From Actinomyces sp. AC-20-1 (GTDB taxonomy: Bacteria; Actinomycetota; Actinomycetes; Actinomycetales; Actinomycetaceae): 64,000 nt of DNA. The stretch lies in contig NZ_JACJVC010000008.1 of NCBI RefSeq assembly GCF_023369555.1, positions 49,811 through 113,810 on the forward strand, in the 5' to 3' direction. The notes beneath the pieces are model-generated. The model made no database searches and was not told where the DNA came from. It saw only the letters and a list, made by a program, of their open reading frames with translations. This document shows, piece after piece, positions 50,935 through 59,400 of the stretch (the first letter of the stretch is position 1; every line of letters begins with the position of its first letter). The position numbers and the translations under genes were made by a program.

Positions 50935-52707
50935 TCAGGCCTCCTGCTTCTGGGAGGGGGTGACGACGGCGACGCGGCCGTCCTGCACGCGCAGGACGCG
51001 GTCCGCCCCGGTGACGGCTCCGGCGCGGTGGGAGACGGTGAGGACGGTGCGGCCGGCGGAGACGCGCTCGATGGCCTGGACGATGCGGGCCTCGGAGTCG
51101 AGGTCGACCTGGCTAGTGGGCTCGTCGAGGACGAGCAGGGGCCGGTTGGCGAGGAAGGCGCGGGCCAGGGAGACGCGCTGGGCCTGGCCGCCGGACAGGC
51201 CCAGGCCCTGCTCGCCCAGGAGCGTGTGCAGGCCCTCGGGCATGAGGCGCACCTCGTCGGCGAGGTGGGCGGCCTCGAGGGCCTGCCACATGCGCTCCTC
51301 GGTGGCGCCGGGGTCCGCCAGGCGCAGGTTGTCGGCGATGGTGCCGGTGAACAGCCAGGTGGTCTGGGCGACGACGGCGCTGGCGGCACGGACCTCGTCC
51401 TGGGTGGCGGCGGTCAGGGCGGTGCCGTCCACGCGCACGGTGCCGGCGGCGGGCAGGAGGTCGCCGGAGACGAGGGAGACGAGGGTGGACTTGCCCGCGC
51501 CGGAGGGGCCGACGACGGCGACGCGCTCCCCGGGCTCGATGCTGAGGTCGACGTCGTCGAGGACGGCGGGGGCGTCGTCGTCGGGCCTCGCCCAGGTGGC
51601 GGTGACGCCGTTGAGGCTCAGGCGGGCGCCGTCGACCCAGGTGCCGCCGGCGCCACCGGCCCTGTCGGGTGGGGTGGTGGGCTCGTGCAGGCTCTCGCCG
51701 TCGGGCAGGGCGGCACCGTCGGCGCGCTCGGTGGCGAGCAGGGCGCGCAGGGCCCGCTGGTTGGCCAGTCCTCCCATGCCCACGTAGAAGAAGGCGCCGA
51801 CGCGGTCCAGGGGCTCGAGCAGGGTGTAGGAGACGAGCACGATGGCCAGCGCGTCCCCCGGGCCGATGGCGCCCGAGCCGAGGCGGGCCAGGGCGAGGGC
51901 GGCGGAGGCGGCGACGAAGAAGAGGGAGAAGAGCCCGTCGGTGACGAGGATGACGAGCTGGTTGCCGGCGAGCAGGCCCATGACAGCGCGGCGGTTGGCC
52001 TCGCCCTCTCGCCTGAGGCTCTCGTGGGTGCGCCGGGCGGCGCGGGCCAGGACGAGGGTGGTGAGCCCCTGGATGGCGTCGAGGTACTCGGCGCTCAGGC
52101 GGGTGCGCTGGCGGCGCGAGCCGGAGGAGGAGCGGCGGACCTTGGAGTGGAAGACGCTGATGAAGCCGGGGATGAGGACGACGGCGAGGGCGAGGACGAC
52201 GGCGCTCAGCCAGTCGACGGTGGCGCCGAGGAGGATGAGGACGAGGGCCGGTGACAGGGCGGCGGCGACGGTGGGGGCGAGGAAGGTCTGGCGGTAGAGG
52301 GCGACGCGCTCGGCGCCGTCGGTGAGCAGGGAGACGGTGGCACCGCTGCGGTGCTCTCGGGCGCGGCCGGGGCCGAGCGCGAGGAGGTGGCCGAGGGCCC
52401 TGGCGCGGATGGCGCCCTCCTGGCCGGCGGCGCTGGTGCGGGCGGTGAGCTCGACGGCGAGCTGGCAGGCGCCGGCCAGGAGGGCCCCGAGGAGGGCGGC
52501 CAGGAGGTGGGCGCGCCAGTCGCCGTCGGCGGTGGGGCTGCGGGTGAGGGCGGTCCCGGTGACGGCGCCGAGGCCGCGCCCGAGGTGGATGAGGGTCCAG
52601 CCGGAGGCGAGGCCGCCGAGGGCGGTGAGGAGGAAGGAGGCGGTGTTGGCACGGCTGCCCGCGGGGGTGCCGACGGGGACCTTGGGGGCGCGTGTGGCTC
52701 GGGCCAT
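50935..52707 (-). CDS. ABC exporter-fold subunit A (TMD-NBD), first of a pair
   Basis: A 590-residue half-transporter partner. Six helices span about 20-320; the ATPase domain has Walker A GPSGAGKST (400-408), Q-loop VVAQTTWLFTG, signature LSGGQAQR (about 504-511), Walker B LLVLDEP and H-loop VSHRAG. The acidic linker DGESLHEPTTPPDRAGG joins the domains. It is the first gene of the two-gene operon; the start ATG at 52707 is 56 bp from the DtxR/IdeR-like box. What is transported is not readable from sequence. Confidence 0.9.
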   Translation of the reverse strand: MARATRAPKVPVGTPAGSRANTASFLLTALGGLASGWTLIHLGRGLGAVTGTALTRSPTADGDWRAHLLAALLGALLAGACQLAVELTARTSAAGQEGAIRARALGHLLALGPGRAREHRSGATVSLLTDGAERVALYRQTFLAPTVAAALSPALVLILLGATVDWLSAVVLALAVVLIPGFISVFHSKVRRSSSGSRRQRTRLSAEYLDAIQGLTTLVLARAARRTHESLRREGEANRRAVMGLLAGNQLVILVTDGLFSLFFVAASAALALARLGSGAIGPGDALAIVLVSYTLLEPLDRVGAFFYVGMGGLANQRALRALLATERADGAALPDGESLHEPTTPPDRAGGAGGTWVDGARLSLNGVTATWARPDDDAPAVLDDVDLSIEPGERVAVVGPSGAGKSTLVSLVSGDLLPAAGTVRVDGTALTAATQDEVRAASAVVAQTTWLFTGTIADNLRLADPGATEERMWQALEAAHLADEVRLMPEGLHTLLGEQGLGLSGGQAQRVSLARAFLANRPLLVLDEPTSQVDLDSEARIVQAIERVSAGRTVLTVSHRAGAVTGADRVLRVQDGRVAVVTPSQKQEA

Positions 52708-52762
52708 GGGGTCCTTCTCTCGTGACCGGTCGGGGGCTGCTCGTCACCGGAAGGGCACGCAG

Positions 52763-52781
52763 CGAAGGAGAGCCTAACCTT
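52763..52781 (-). promoter_or_regulatory. DtxR/IdeR-like iron box upstream of the ABC pair
   Basis: On the minus strand AGGTTAGGCTCTCCTTC matches the DtxR/IdeR consensus core (AGGTTAGGCTAACCTAA) at 13 of 17 positions, with the left half perfect. It is located 56 bp upstream of the first ABC gene and between it and divergent cutC. Confidence 0.6.
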
Positions 52782-52856
52782 CACGTCCCGGCTTCGCGAC
52801 ATCGTGTCACATCTTGCGACCTCCACCACAGCCGGACGGCATGACACACTCGGTCC

Positions 52857-53768
52857 ATGAACGCGATGCGCCTGACCGGCTCCGCCCCCTCCCTGCGACG
52901 CCACGCCGTCTGGACGCAGGACCGGTCCTGGGGCCGCCCCGGCCACGTCGCCGTCGAGATCTGCACCGAGAACGCCGAGGGCGTGCGGCTGTCCGCCCGG
53001 GCCGGGGCGGACCGGGCCGAGCTGTGCGACAACCTCGCCGCCGGCGGCACCACCCCCTCCATCGGCTCCGTCGAGGCCGCGGTCCTCGCCGCCGCCGAGG
53101 AGATCGCCCAGCGCCGCGCCCTCGCCGGACGCCACTGGCTCACCAGCCCCGCGGCCCACCCGCTCGGCCTGCGCGTCATGATCCGCCCGCGCGGCGGCGG
53201 CTTCGTCTTCAGCTCCGACGAGGGTCGCGCCATGGTCGCCGACGTGCGCCGCATCGCCGCCCTCGCGCGCGAGATGAGCGAGTACACGCGCCCCCAGCCC
53301 GCCGGCTCCGCCGGGCAGCCCCTGCCGCCGGCCGTCGAGCTCGGCTTCGTCGTCGGCGTCCTCACCGAGGAGCACACGATCGACCGCGGCCTGCTGCGCC
53401 TGCTCGTCGACACCGCCGACGGCGCCCCCATCACCTTCAACAAGGCGCTCGACGAGACCCGCGACCTCGCCGAGGCCTACGGGGACCTCGGCGGGCTCGG
53501 GGTCAGCGCGGTGCTCACCTCCGGCGGCGCCCCCACCGCGCTGGAGGGCGCCGAGGTCCTGCGCGGGCTCGTCGCCGCCGGCGGCCCGACGGTCATCGCG
53601 GCCGGCACGGTGCGCCCTGAGAACACGGCCCAGGTCATCGAGGCCACGGGCGCGCGCGAGATCCACATGCGCTGCTCCGTGCGGGGCCTGACCCCCGGCG
53701 AGCCCCAGCGCACGGACGAGTCCCTCGTGCGCCTGGCCGTCGAGGCCGCCCACGCCATCGCCGTCTGA
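52857..53768 (+). CDS. cutC: CutC-family protein
   Basis: A 303-residue TIM-barrel CutC protein, historically linked to copper homeostasis. It shows VAVEICTENAEGVRLSARAGADRAELCDNLAAGGTTPS, LRVMIRPRGGGFVFS, ELGFVVGVLTEEHTIDRG, ITFNKALDE and VLTSGGAPTALEGAE, then MRCSVRG. It has about 50 more residues than the usual 250, mostly an N-terminal extension and an insert. The promoter region holds the iron-box-like site of the divergent ABC pair. Confidence 0.9.
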   Translation: MNAMRLTGSAPSLRRHAVWTQDRSWGRPGHVAVEICTENAEGVRLSARAGADRAELCDNLAAGGTTPSIGSVEAAVLAAAEEIAQRRALAGRHWLTSPAAHPLGLRVMIRPRGGGFVFSSDEGRAMVADVRRIAALAREMSEYTRPQPAGSAGQPLPPAVELGFVVGVLTEEHTIDRGLLRLLVDTADGAPITFNKALDETRDLAEAYGDLGGLGVSAVLTSGGAPTALEGAEVLRGLVAAGGPTVIAAGTVRPENTAQVIEATGAREIHMRCSVRGLTPGEPQRTDESLVRLAVEAAHAIAV

Positions 53769-53935
53769 GCGCGCCCGCCGGGACCGGGCCGACGCCGTCG
53801 CCCGGGCACCGCGCGGAAGGCGCGCGCAGAGCGCGCAGAAGGCGGGACCCCACGGGTCACGCTGCGAGCGCAATCGACACGACGGGGCGTCCTGCCCCTC
53901 CCGGTGCGGCTGGCCGCTGCCTTAGGTTGGGTCAC

Positions 53936-54760
53936 ATGAGCGAGGTCCGCATCGACACCTCCCGCGGCGTGACGCTGGCGGGCACGCTGATGCTGCCCGA
54001 CGGCGCCGCCGGGCTCGACATCGACGCCGTGCTCGCCGGGGTGGACGCCGGCATCCCGGCTCCTGAGCGCGCCGAGGGCGTCATCGTCCTCGCCCACGAC
54101 TTCCTCACCGACAGGCACGGCCTGGACCACCGCCTCGACGCCCTGGCCGCGGCCTACCGCCAGGCCGGCTGGGCGACCCTCCAGTTCGACTTCTCCGGCC
54201 TGGGCGCCTCCGACGACGACGTCGTCACCCTCGCGGGCGAGGTCGAGGACCTGCAGGCCGTCACCGGCTGGCTCGAGGTGCTGGGCTACCGCCGCACGGG
54301 CGTGCACGCCAACGGCTTCGGGGCGACGGCGACCCTGCTGGCCCGGCCGCAGAACGTGCAGGCCGTCGTCGTCGTGGGGGCGGTGGTGGGCCCGCAGTCG
54401 ATCCTGTGGGAGAACGTCTTCTCCCCGGACCAGCTCGACGAGCTCGCCGCCCACGGCCTCACCCGCCTCGTGGACGACAACCCCAACGCGCGCGAGTGGG
54501 ACGTGCTGTCCAAGCAGACCCTCGCGGACGTGTCCCTGCAGAGCCCGGAGCGCACGATGGAGGGCCTGCCCTGGCCCGTCCTCATGCTCCACGGCGCGCT
54601 CACGGACGAGTTCCCGGACTCGGCCGCGGCGGCGACCGAGGGCTTCACGCTGCTGCGTGACGGCAGCCAGCTCGTACAGGTGCGGGCCGAGAACCCGCAG
54701 GAGGCCCAGGAGCAGGTGGGCAGGCTCGGCCGTGAGTGGTTCGAGCGGCGCCTGCGCTAG
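53936..54760 (+). CDS. Alpha/beta-hydrolase-fold protein, probably without catalytic triad
   Basis: A 274-residue COG1073-like alpha/beta-hydrolase. The fold is recognisable (VIVLAHDFLTDRHGLDH oxyanion region, LQFDFSGLGASDD, LMLHGALTDEF). The nucleophile elbow that should read GxSxG is HANGFGA (123-130 region): Gly127 takes the Ser position. The expected C-terminal catalytic His is also missing after GSQLVQVR. It may therefore be a non-enzymatic binding protein. ATG 53936 is chosen with TAGGTT 7 nt before it. It is monocistronic. Confidence 0.8.
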   Translation: MSEVRIDTSRGVTLAGTLMLPDGAAGLDIDAVLAGVDAGIPAPERAEGVIVLAHDFLTDRHGLDHRLDALAAAYRQAGWATLQFDFSGLGASDDDVVTLAGEVEDLQAVTGWLEVLGYRRTGVHANGFGATATLLARPQNVQAVVVVGAVVGPQSILWENVFSPDQLDELAAHGLTRLVDDNPNAREWDVLSKQTLADVSLQSPERTMEGLPWPVLMLHGALTDEFPDSAAAATEGFTLLRDGSQLVQVRAENPQEAQEQVGRLGREWFERRLR

Positions 54761-54875
54761 GCCCGCGCCAGTGGGTGGGCCGGCCAACCGGTGGCCGGCG
54801 GGGGGCTGCGCGGCTCGGCGGGTGGGCCGGGCGGTGCGGCGGACGCCGTCGGCTCCCAGCACCTCTCAGGACCTC

Positions 54876-56195
54876 TCAGTGCTGCTCGAGGGTGACGACG
54901 AGGGCCCGGTGGTCGGAGCCGGGGACCTCGATGAGGTCAACGCCCGTGCTGGTCCAGGTGGCCGTGTCGATGAGCACGTGGTCGATGGGCGAGCCCAGCA
55001 GCGGGGTGCGGGTGGACACCGGCCAGGTGGACAGGCCACCGCCCCCGGCCTGCAGGGCCGCGTCGGTGCAGCCGCCCAGGTCCCGCATGGGGGCGTGGTC
55101 GAGGGTGGCGTTGAGGTCTCCGGCGAGGACGAGGCCCGGGGCCGGGGCTGCGCACTGGGCGACGACCCTGCTCACCGACTGCGCCCAGGGCTCCATCGTG
55201 TCCTTCAGGGGCGCGATGGTGTGGACGCCGAGGATCGTGGGGCGCTGGTGGCCGTCCAGCAGGGCGTCGCCGACCGGCTGCAGGAGCACTGCGCCGTGAC
55301 CGAGGCCGTCCGGGGCGCTGGCCTGCTCGTACTCGCCGATCCCGGCGCTGACGAGGACCGAGGTGGCGCCCGCGCCCGAGCCGGCCCCGGGTGCCGTCGG
55401 CGTGGGCTCGGGCGAGGCGGCAGGGTCGGCGGGATCGTCGAGGTCGCCGGCAGGCTCAGCCGGCTCTCCGACGGCGTCGGCTGGTTCAGCAGTCTCGGCC
55501 ACCGGATCGGCAGCCCCGGCGTCGGCGGGCTCGGCAGCCTCCTCCGGCGCACCCGGCGCGGTGGTGAAGGGCGTGTAGGCCAGGCCGTCCTGGGCGAGCA
55601 GGGCGAGGATCTCGGTGGTGTCCTCGGCGCTCGTCTCGGGCAGGACGACGACGTCGGGGGCGGTTGAGCGGATCGCGATGGCCAGCTCGACCGTGTGGGC
55701 CCGGCCCCCGTAGGTGTTGAAGGTGAGGACGGTGAGGCCGCCGTCCCAGGGCTCGCCGGCCGCGGCGGGGGCGGTGGCCAGGTCCGTGGTCTCGAGCCCG
55801 CGGTCCCACAGCACCCAGGTGTGCGTGCCGGCCACGAGCAGCAGGACGAGGGCGAGGACGCCGGTGCGCAGCCCGCCCTCGCGGCGCAGGACGCGGGTGA
55901 GCGCGGAGACGGCGACGACGAGGCCGACGAGCGCGAGGATGAGCACGAGCCCGCTGCGGACCGCGAGGGCCTGGGCGAAGGGGTAGCGCATGCTCAGGCG
56001 CAGGTCCTCGCTGAGGCCCGCGAGGAGGTCCGGGGCGAGGGTGAGGACGGCCAGGAGCCCGAGGACGACGGCGACGCACCAGCCGGTCGCACGGCGCACC
56101 CTCTGCCAGGTGCTGCGGGTGGCGGGGACGCCCGACCGCTCAGCGGGCGCGGCCGGGGCCGTGGGGTCGTCGGGGTGGGGCGTCGGGTCGCTCAT
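54876..56195 (-). CDS. Membrane-anchored endonuclease/exonuclease/phosphatase-family protein
   Basis: A 439-residue EEP-fold protein. Three N-terminal helices (about 32-140) are followed by the catalytic domain: VLTFNTYGGRA, VVVLPETSAEDTT (metal Glu), LAGDLNATLDHAPM and PGSDHRALVVTLEQH. An acidic Glu/Ala/Pro low-complexity insert of about 60 residues (APEEAAEPADAGAADP...) sits inside the domain, which relatives do not need. The ATG at 56195 follows GGGGGAG. Substrate is unknown (DNA, phospholipid or inositol phosphate are all possible). Confidence 0.85.
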   Translation of the reverse strand: MSDPTPHPDDPTAPAAPAERSGVPATRSTWQRVRRATGWCVAVVLGLLAVLTLAPDLLAGLSEDLRLSMRYPFAQALAVRSGLVLILALVGLVVAVSALTRVLRREGGLRTGVLALVLLLVAGTHTWVLWDRGLETTDLATAPAAAGEPWDGGLTVLTFNTYGGRAHTVELAIAIRSTAPDVVVLPETSAEDTTEILALLAQDGLAYTPFTTAPGAPEEAAEPADAGAADPVAETAEPADAVGEPAEPAGDLDDPADPAASPEPTPTAPGAGSGAGATSVLVSAGIGEYEQASAPDGLGHGAVLLQPVGDALLDGHQRPTILGVHTIAPLKDTMEPWAQSVSRVVAQCAAPAPGLVLAGDLNATLDHAPMRDLGGCTDAALQAGGGGLSTWPVSTRTPLLGSPIDHVLIDTATWTSTGVDLIEVPGSDHRALVVTLEQH

Positions 56196-56293
56196 GAGGC
56201 CATGCTCCCCCATGAGACGGTCGCCACGTGGGCTCCTGGCGCACCGGATCGCGAGGACCCCGGTGCCGTCACGGAGCACCTCCTGCACACCCA

Positions 56294-56402
56294 AGGACCA
56301 CCTCCTGCCCCAAGGACAACCTGCGCACCCAAGGACAACGAAAAGCGCGCACACACGTTGTCCTACGAGCGGGAGGTTGTCCTACGCAGGGAAGGTTGTC
56401 CT
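56294..56402. repeat. Type B phased inverted array, copy B3 (3+3 boxes)
   Basis: Direct boxes start at 56294 (AGGACCACC), 56313 (AGGACAACC) and 56332 (AGGACAACG); mirrored boxes start at 56356 (CGTTGTCCT), 56375 and 56394 (both GGTTGTCCT). Period 19 bp, centre step 24 bp, the same rule as B1 and B2. It lies between two divergent genes. Confidence 0.9.
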
Positions 56403-56454
56403 GGGGCCGGGCGCTGGTGACATCACACGGTCGCGGCGCTGAGCCTGGGGGACA

Positions 56455-59400
56455 ATGGGCAGCCGTATGAGTGACGAGACGAGCATGAGCCCAGAGCCGC
56501 TGAGCACGGAAGCACTGAGCCCTGCGCCGCCCAGCGAGCGCCCCGGGAGTCCCCGGCCCGGCCGTGGCTCCGGCCGAGCCTCCGGCACCGGCACCAGCCG
56601 GCACGACCGTCCCTCCCGCCGCGGCCACGCCGACCAGGGCAGCCGCGCCGAGCAGGACGGCCAAGCCAGCCCGGGTGGGCACTCCGACCAGGGACGCCGC
56701 GCCAAGCGGGGCGGGCGCCGCCGCGAGTGGCCGGGCTTCACGCCCGAGCAGCTGGCCGAGCGCGCCGCCAACGTGCCCGCCGTCGTCTACCCGGAGGAGC
56801 TGCCCGTCAGTGCCCGCCGCGACGAGATCGCCCAGGCCATCGCCTCCAACCAGGTCGTCATCGTCGCCGGCGAGACCGGCTCCGGCAAGACCACCCAGCT
56901 GCCCAAGATCTGCCTCGAGCTCGGCCGCGGCGTGACCGGCATGATCGGCCACACCCAGCCCAGGCGCATCGCCGCGCGCTCCGTCGCCGAGCGCATCGCC
57001 CACGAGCTCGGCACCTCCATCGGGGGCGACGGCGTCGTGGGCTACCAGGTGCGCTTCACCGAGGAGACGGGCCCGCGCACGCTGGTCAAGCTCATGACGG
57101 ACGGCATCCTCCTGGCGGAGATCCAGACCGACCCCATGCTGCGCCGCTACGACACGGTCATCGTCGACGAGGCGCACGAGCGCAGCCTCAACATCGACTT
57201 CATCCTCGGCTACCTCGCCCGCCTGCTCCCCCGTCGCCCGGACCTCAAGGTCATCATCACCTCGGCGACCATCGACTCCGAGCGCTTCGCCGAGCACTTC
57301 GGCCAGGAGGTCTCGCGCGCAGACGGCTCAGTCACCCGGGTCCCCGCCCCCGTCATCCAGGTCTCGGGGCGCACCTACCCGGTGGAGATCCGCTACCGGC
57401 CCCTGCTCGCCGATGACGGCTTCGACGCCGCCGCGGACCCGGTGCGTCACGCCGGGGGCCACGTCCCCGACGACGACGCCCCCACCGGTCCCACGGCCCC
57501 CACGGGACCGGCCCCGGCCGGGGAGCTGTCCGACGACGAACTCGAGGCCCTGACCTCGCCCGACCCCGCGGTCAGGGCGGCCGCCCGCGCCCGGCGTGAG
57601 GCCGTGCGCGCGGCGGCCGGGGCAGGGCCCACCGCCCGGGCCGGTGCGGGCCGGGCGCCGTCGCAGCGCGAGGAGGACCGCGACCAGGTCACCGGCATCC
57701 TCGACGCCGTCGACGAGCTCATGGCCGCCGGCAGCGGTGACATCCTCGTCTTCCTCGCCGGGGAGCGCGACATCCGCGACACCGAGTCCGCCCTCATCGA
57801 CCACCTGGGGCCCCGCTACACCGCGGACGGGCGCTCGCGCACGCCGGGCGCCGTCGAGGTCGTGCCCCTCTACTCGCGGCTGACCGCCGCCGAGCAGCAC
57901 CGGGTCTTCGAGGCGCACTCCTGCCGTCGCGTCGTGCTCGCCACGAACGTCGCCGAGACCTCCCTGACGGTCCCCGGCATCCGCTACGTCATCGACCCGG
58001 GCCTGGCGCGCATCTCCCGCTACTCCAACCGCACGAAGGTCCAGCGCCTGCCCATTGAGCCGGTGAGCCGGGCCAGCGCGGACCAGCGCTCGGGCCGCTG
58101 CGGCCGCGTGGCCGACGGCATCGCCATCCGCTTGTACTCCGAGGGCGACTACCTCGCCCGCCCGGAGTACACGGAGCCGGAGATCCTGCGCACCTCGCTG
58201 GCCAGCGTCATCCTGCAGATGGCGAGCCTGGGCCTGGGAGCGGTCGAGGACTTCCCCTTCCTGGACGCCCCCGACTCACGGGCGGTGCGCGACGGCATCC
58301 AGCTCCTCACCGAGATCGGCGCCATCGAGACGGTCGGCGCCGGCTCCTCGCGCCGGGCGGCCCACGACTCCCGGCGAGGACCGCGTCTGACCGACGTGGG
58401 GCGGCGCCTGGCCCGCCTGCCCATCGACCCGCGCCTGGGGCGCATGCTGCTCGAGGCCGGCGAGCGCGGCTGCGCCGGCGAGGTCATGGTCATCGTCGCG
58501 GCCCTGTCCATCCAGGACGTGCGCGAGCGGCCGGTGGACCGCCAGGAGGCCTCCGACGCGCTGCACCGCCGCTTCGCGGACCCCACGAGCGACTTCCTCA
58601 CCTACCTCAACCTGTGGCGCTACCTGCGCACCCAGCAGCGCGAGCTCTCCGGCTCCGCCTTCCGCCGCATGTGCCGCAGTGAGTTCCTGCACTACCTGCG
58701 GGTGCGCGAGTGGCAGGACGTCCACACCCAGCTGCGCCAGCTGGCCCGGCCGCTGGGGCTGTCCGCCGCACCGGTGGAGCTGCCCACGGCCCGCTCGATC
58801 CGGGCCGCCCGAGAGGCCCTTGAGCCGGGCTCGCACGCCGCCCAGGTCGCCCACGGGGACGTGGCGGCCGCCGTCGTCGCCCTGGGACGCAGCGCGGACA
58901 CGCCGGACGCGGACGCCATCCACCGCTCCCTGCTCGTGGGGCTGCTGTCCAACGTCGGCAGCTGGGACGAGCGGCGCCGCGAGTACGGCGGCGCCCGCGG
59001 CACCCGCTTCACGATCTGGCCCGGGTCGGGCCTGCGCCGCAAGACCTACGACTGGGTGATGACCGCCGAGCTCGTCGAGACGAGCCGCCTGTTCGCCCGC
59101 ACGGTCGCGCGGGTGGACCCGCGCTGGGTCGAGGAGGCGGCCGAGGCCGCCGGCCTGGCCCGGCACGTGTACGGCGAGCCCTACTGGTCCACCCGCCAGG
59201 GCGCCGCCATGGTCCACGAGAAGGTCCTCCTGTACGGCATGACGCTGGCGGCGGACCGCCCGGCGACCCTCGCCTCCGTCGGGACCGCCTCCGCGCGCGA
59301 GGTGGCCCGCGAGATGTTCCTGCGTCAGGGCCTGGTCGAGGGCGGCTGGCACGCGCGCCACGGCTTCGTCCAGCGCAACCGCGACCTGGTGGAGGAGCTG

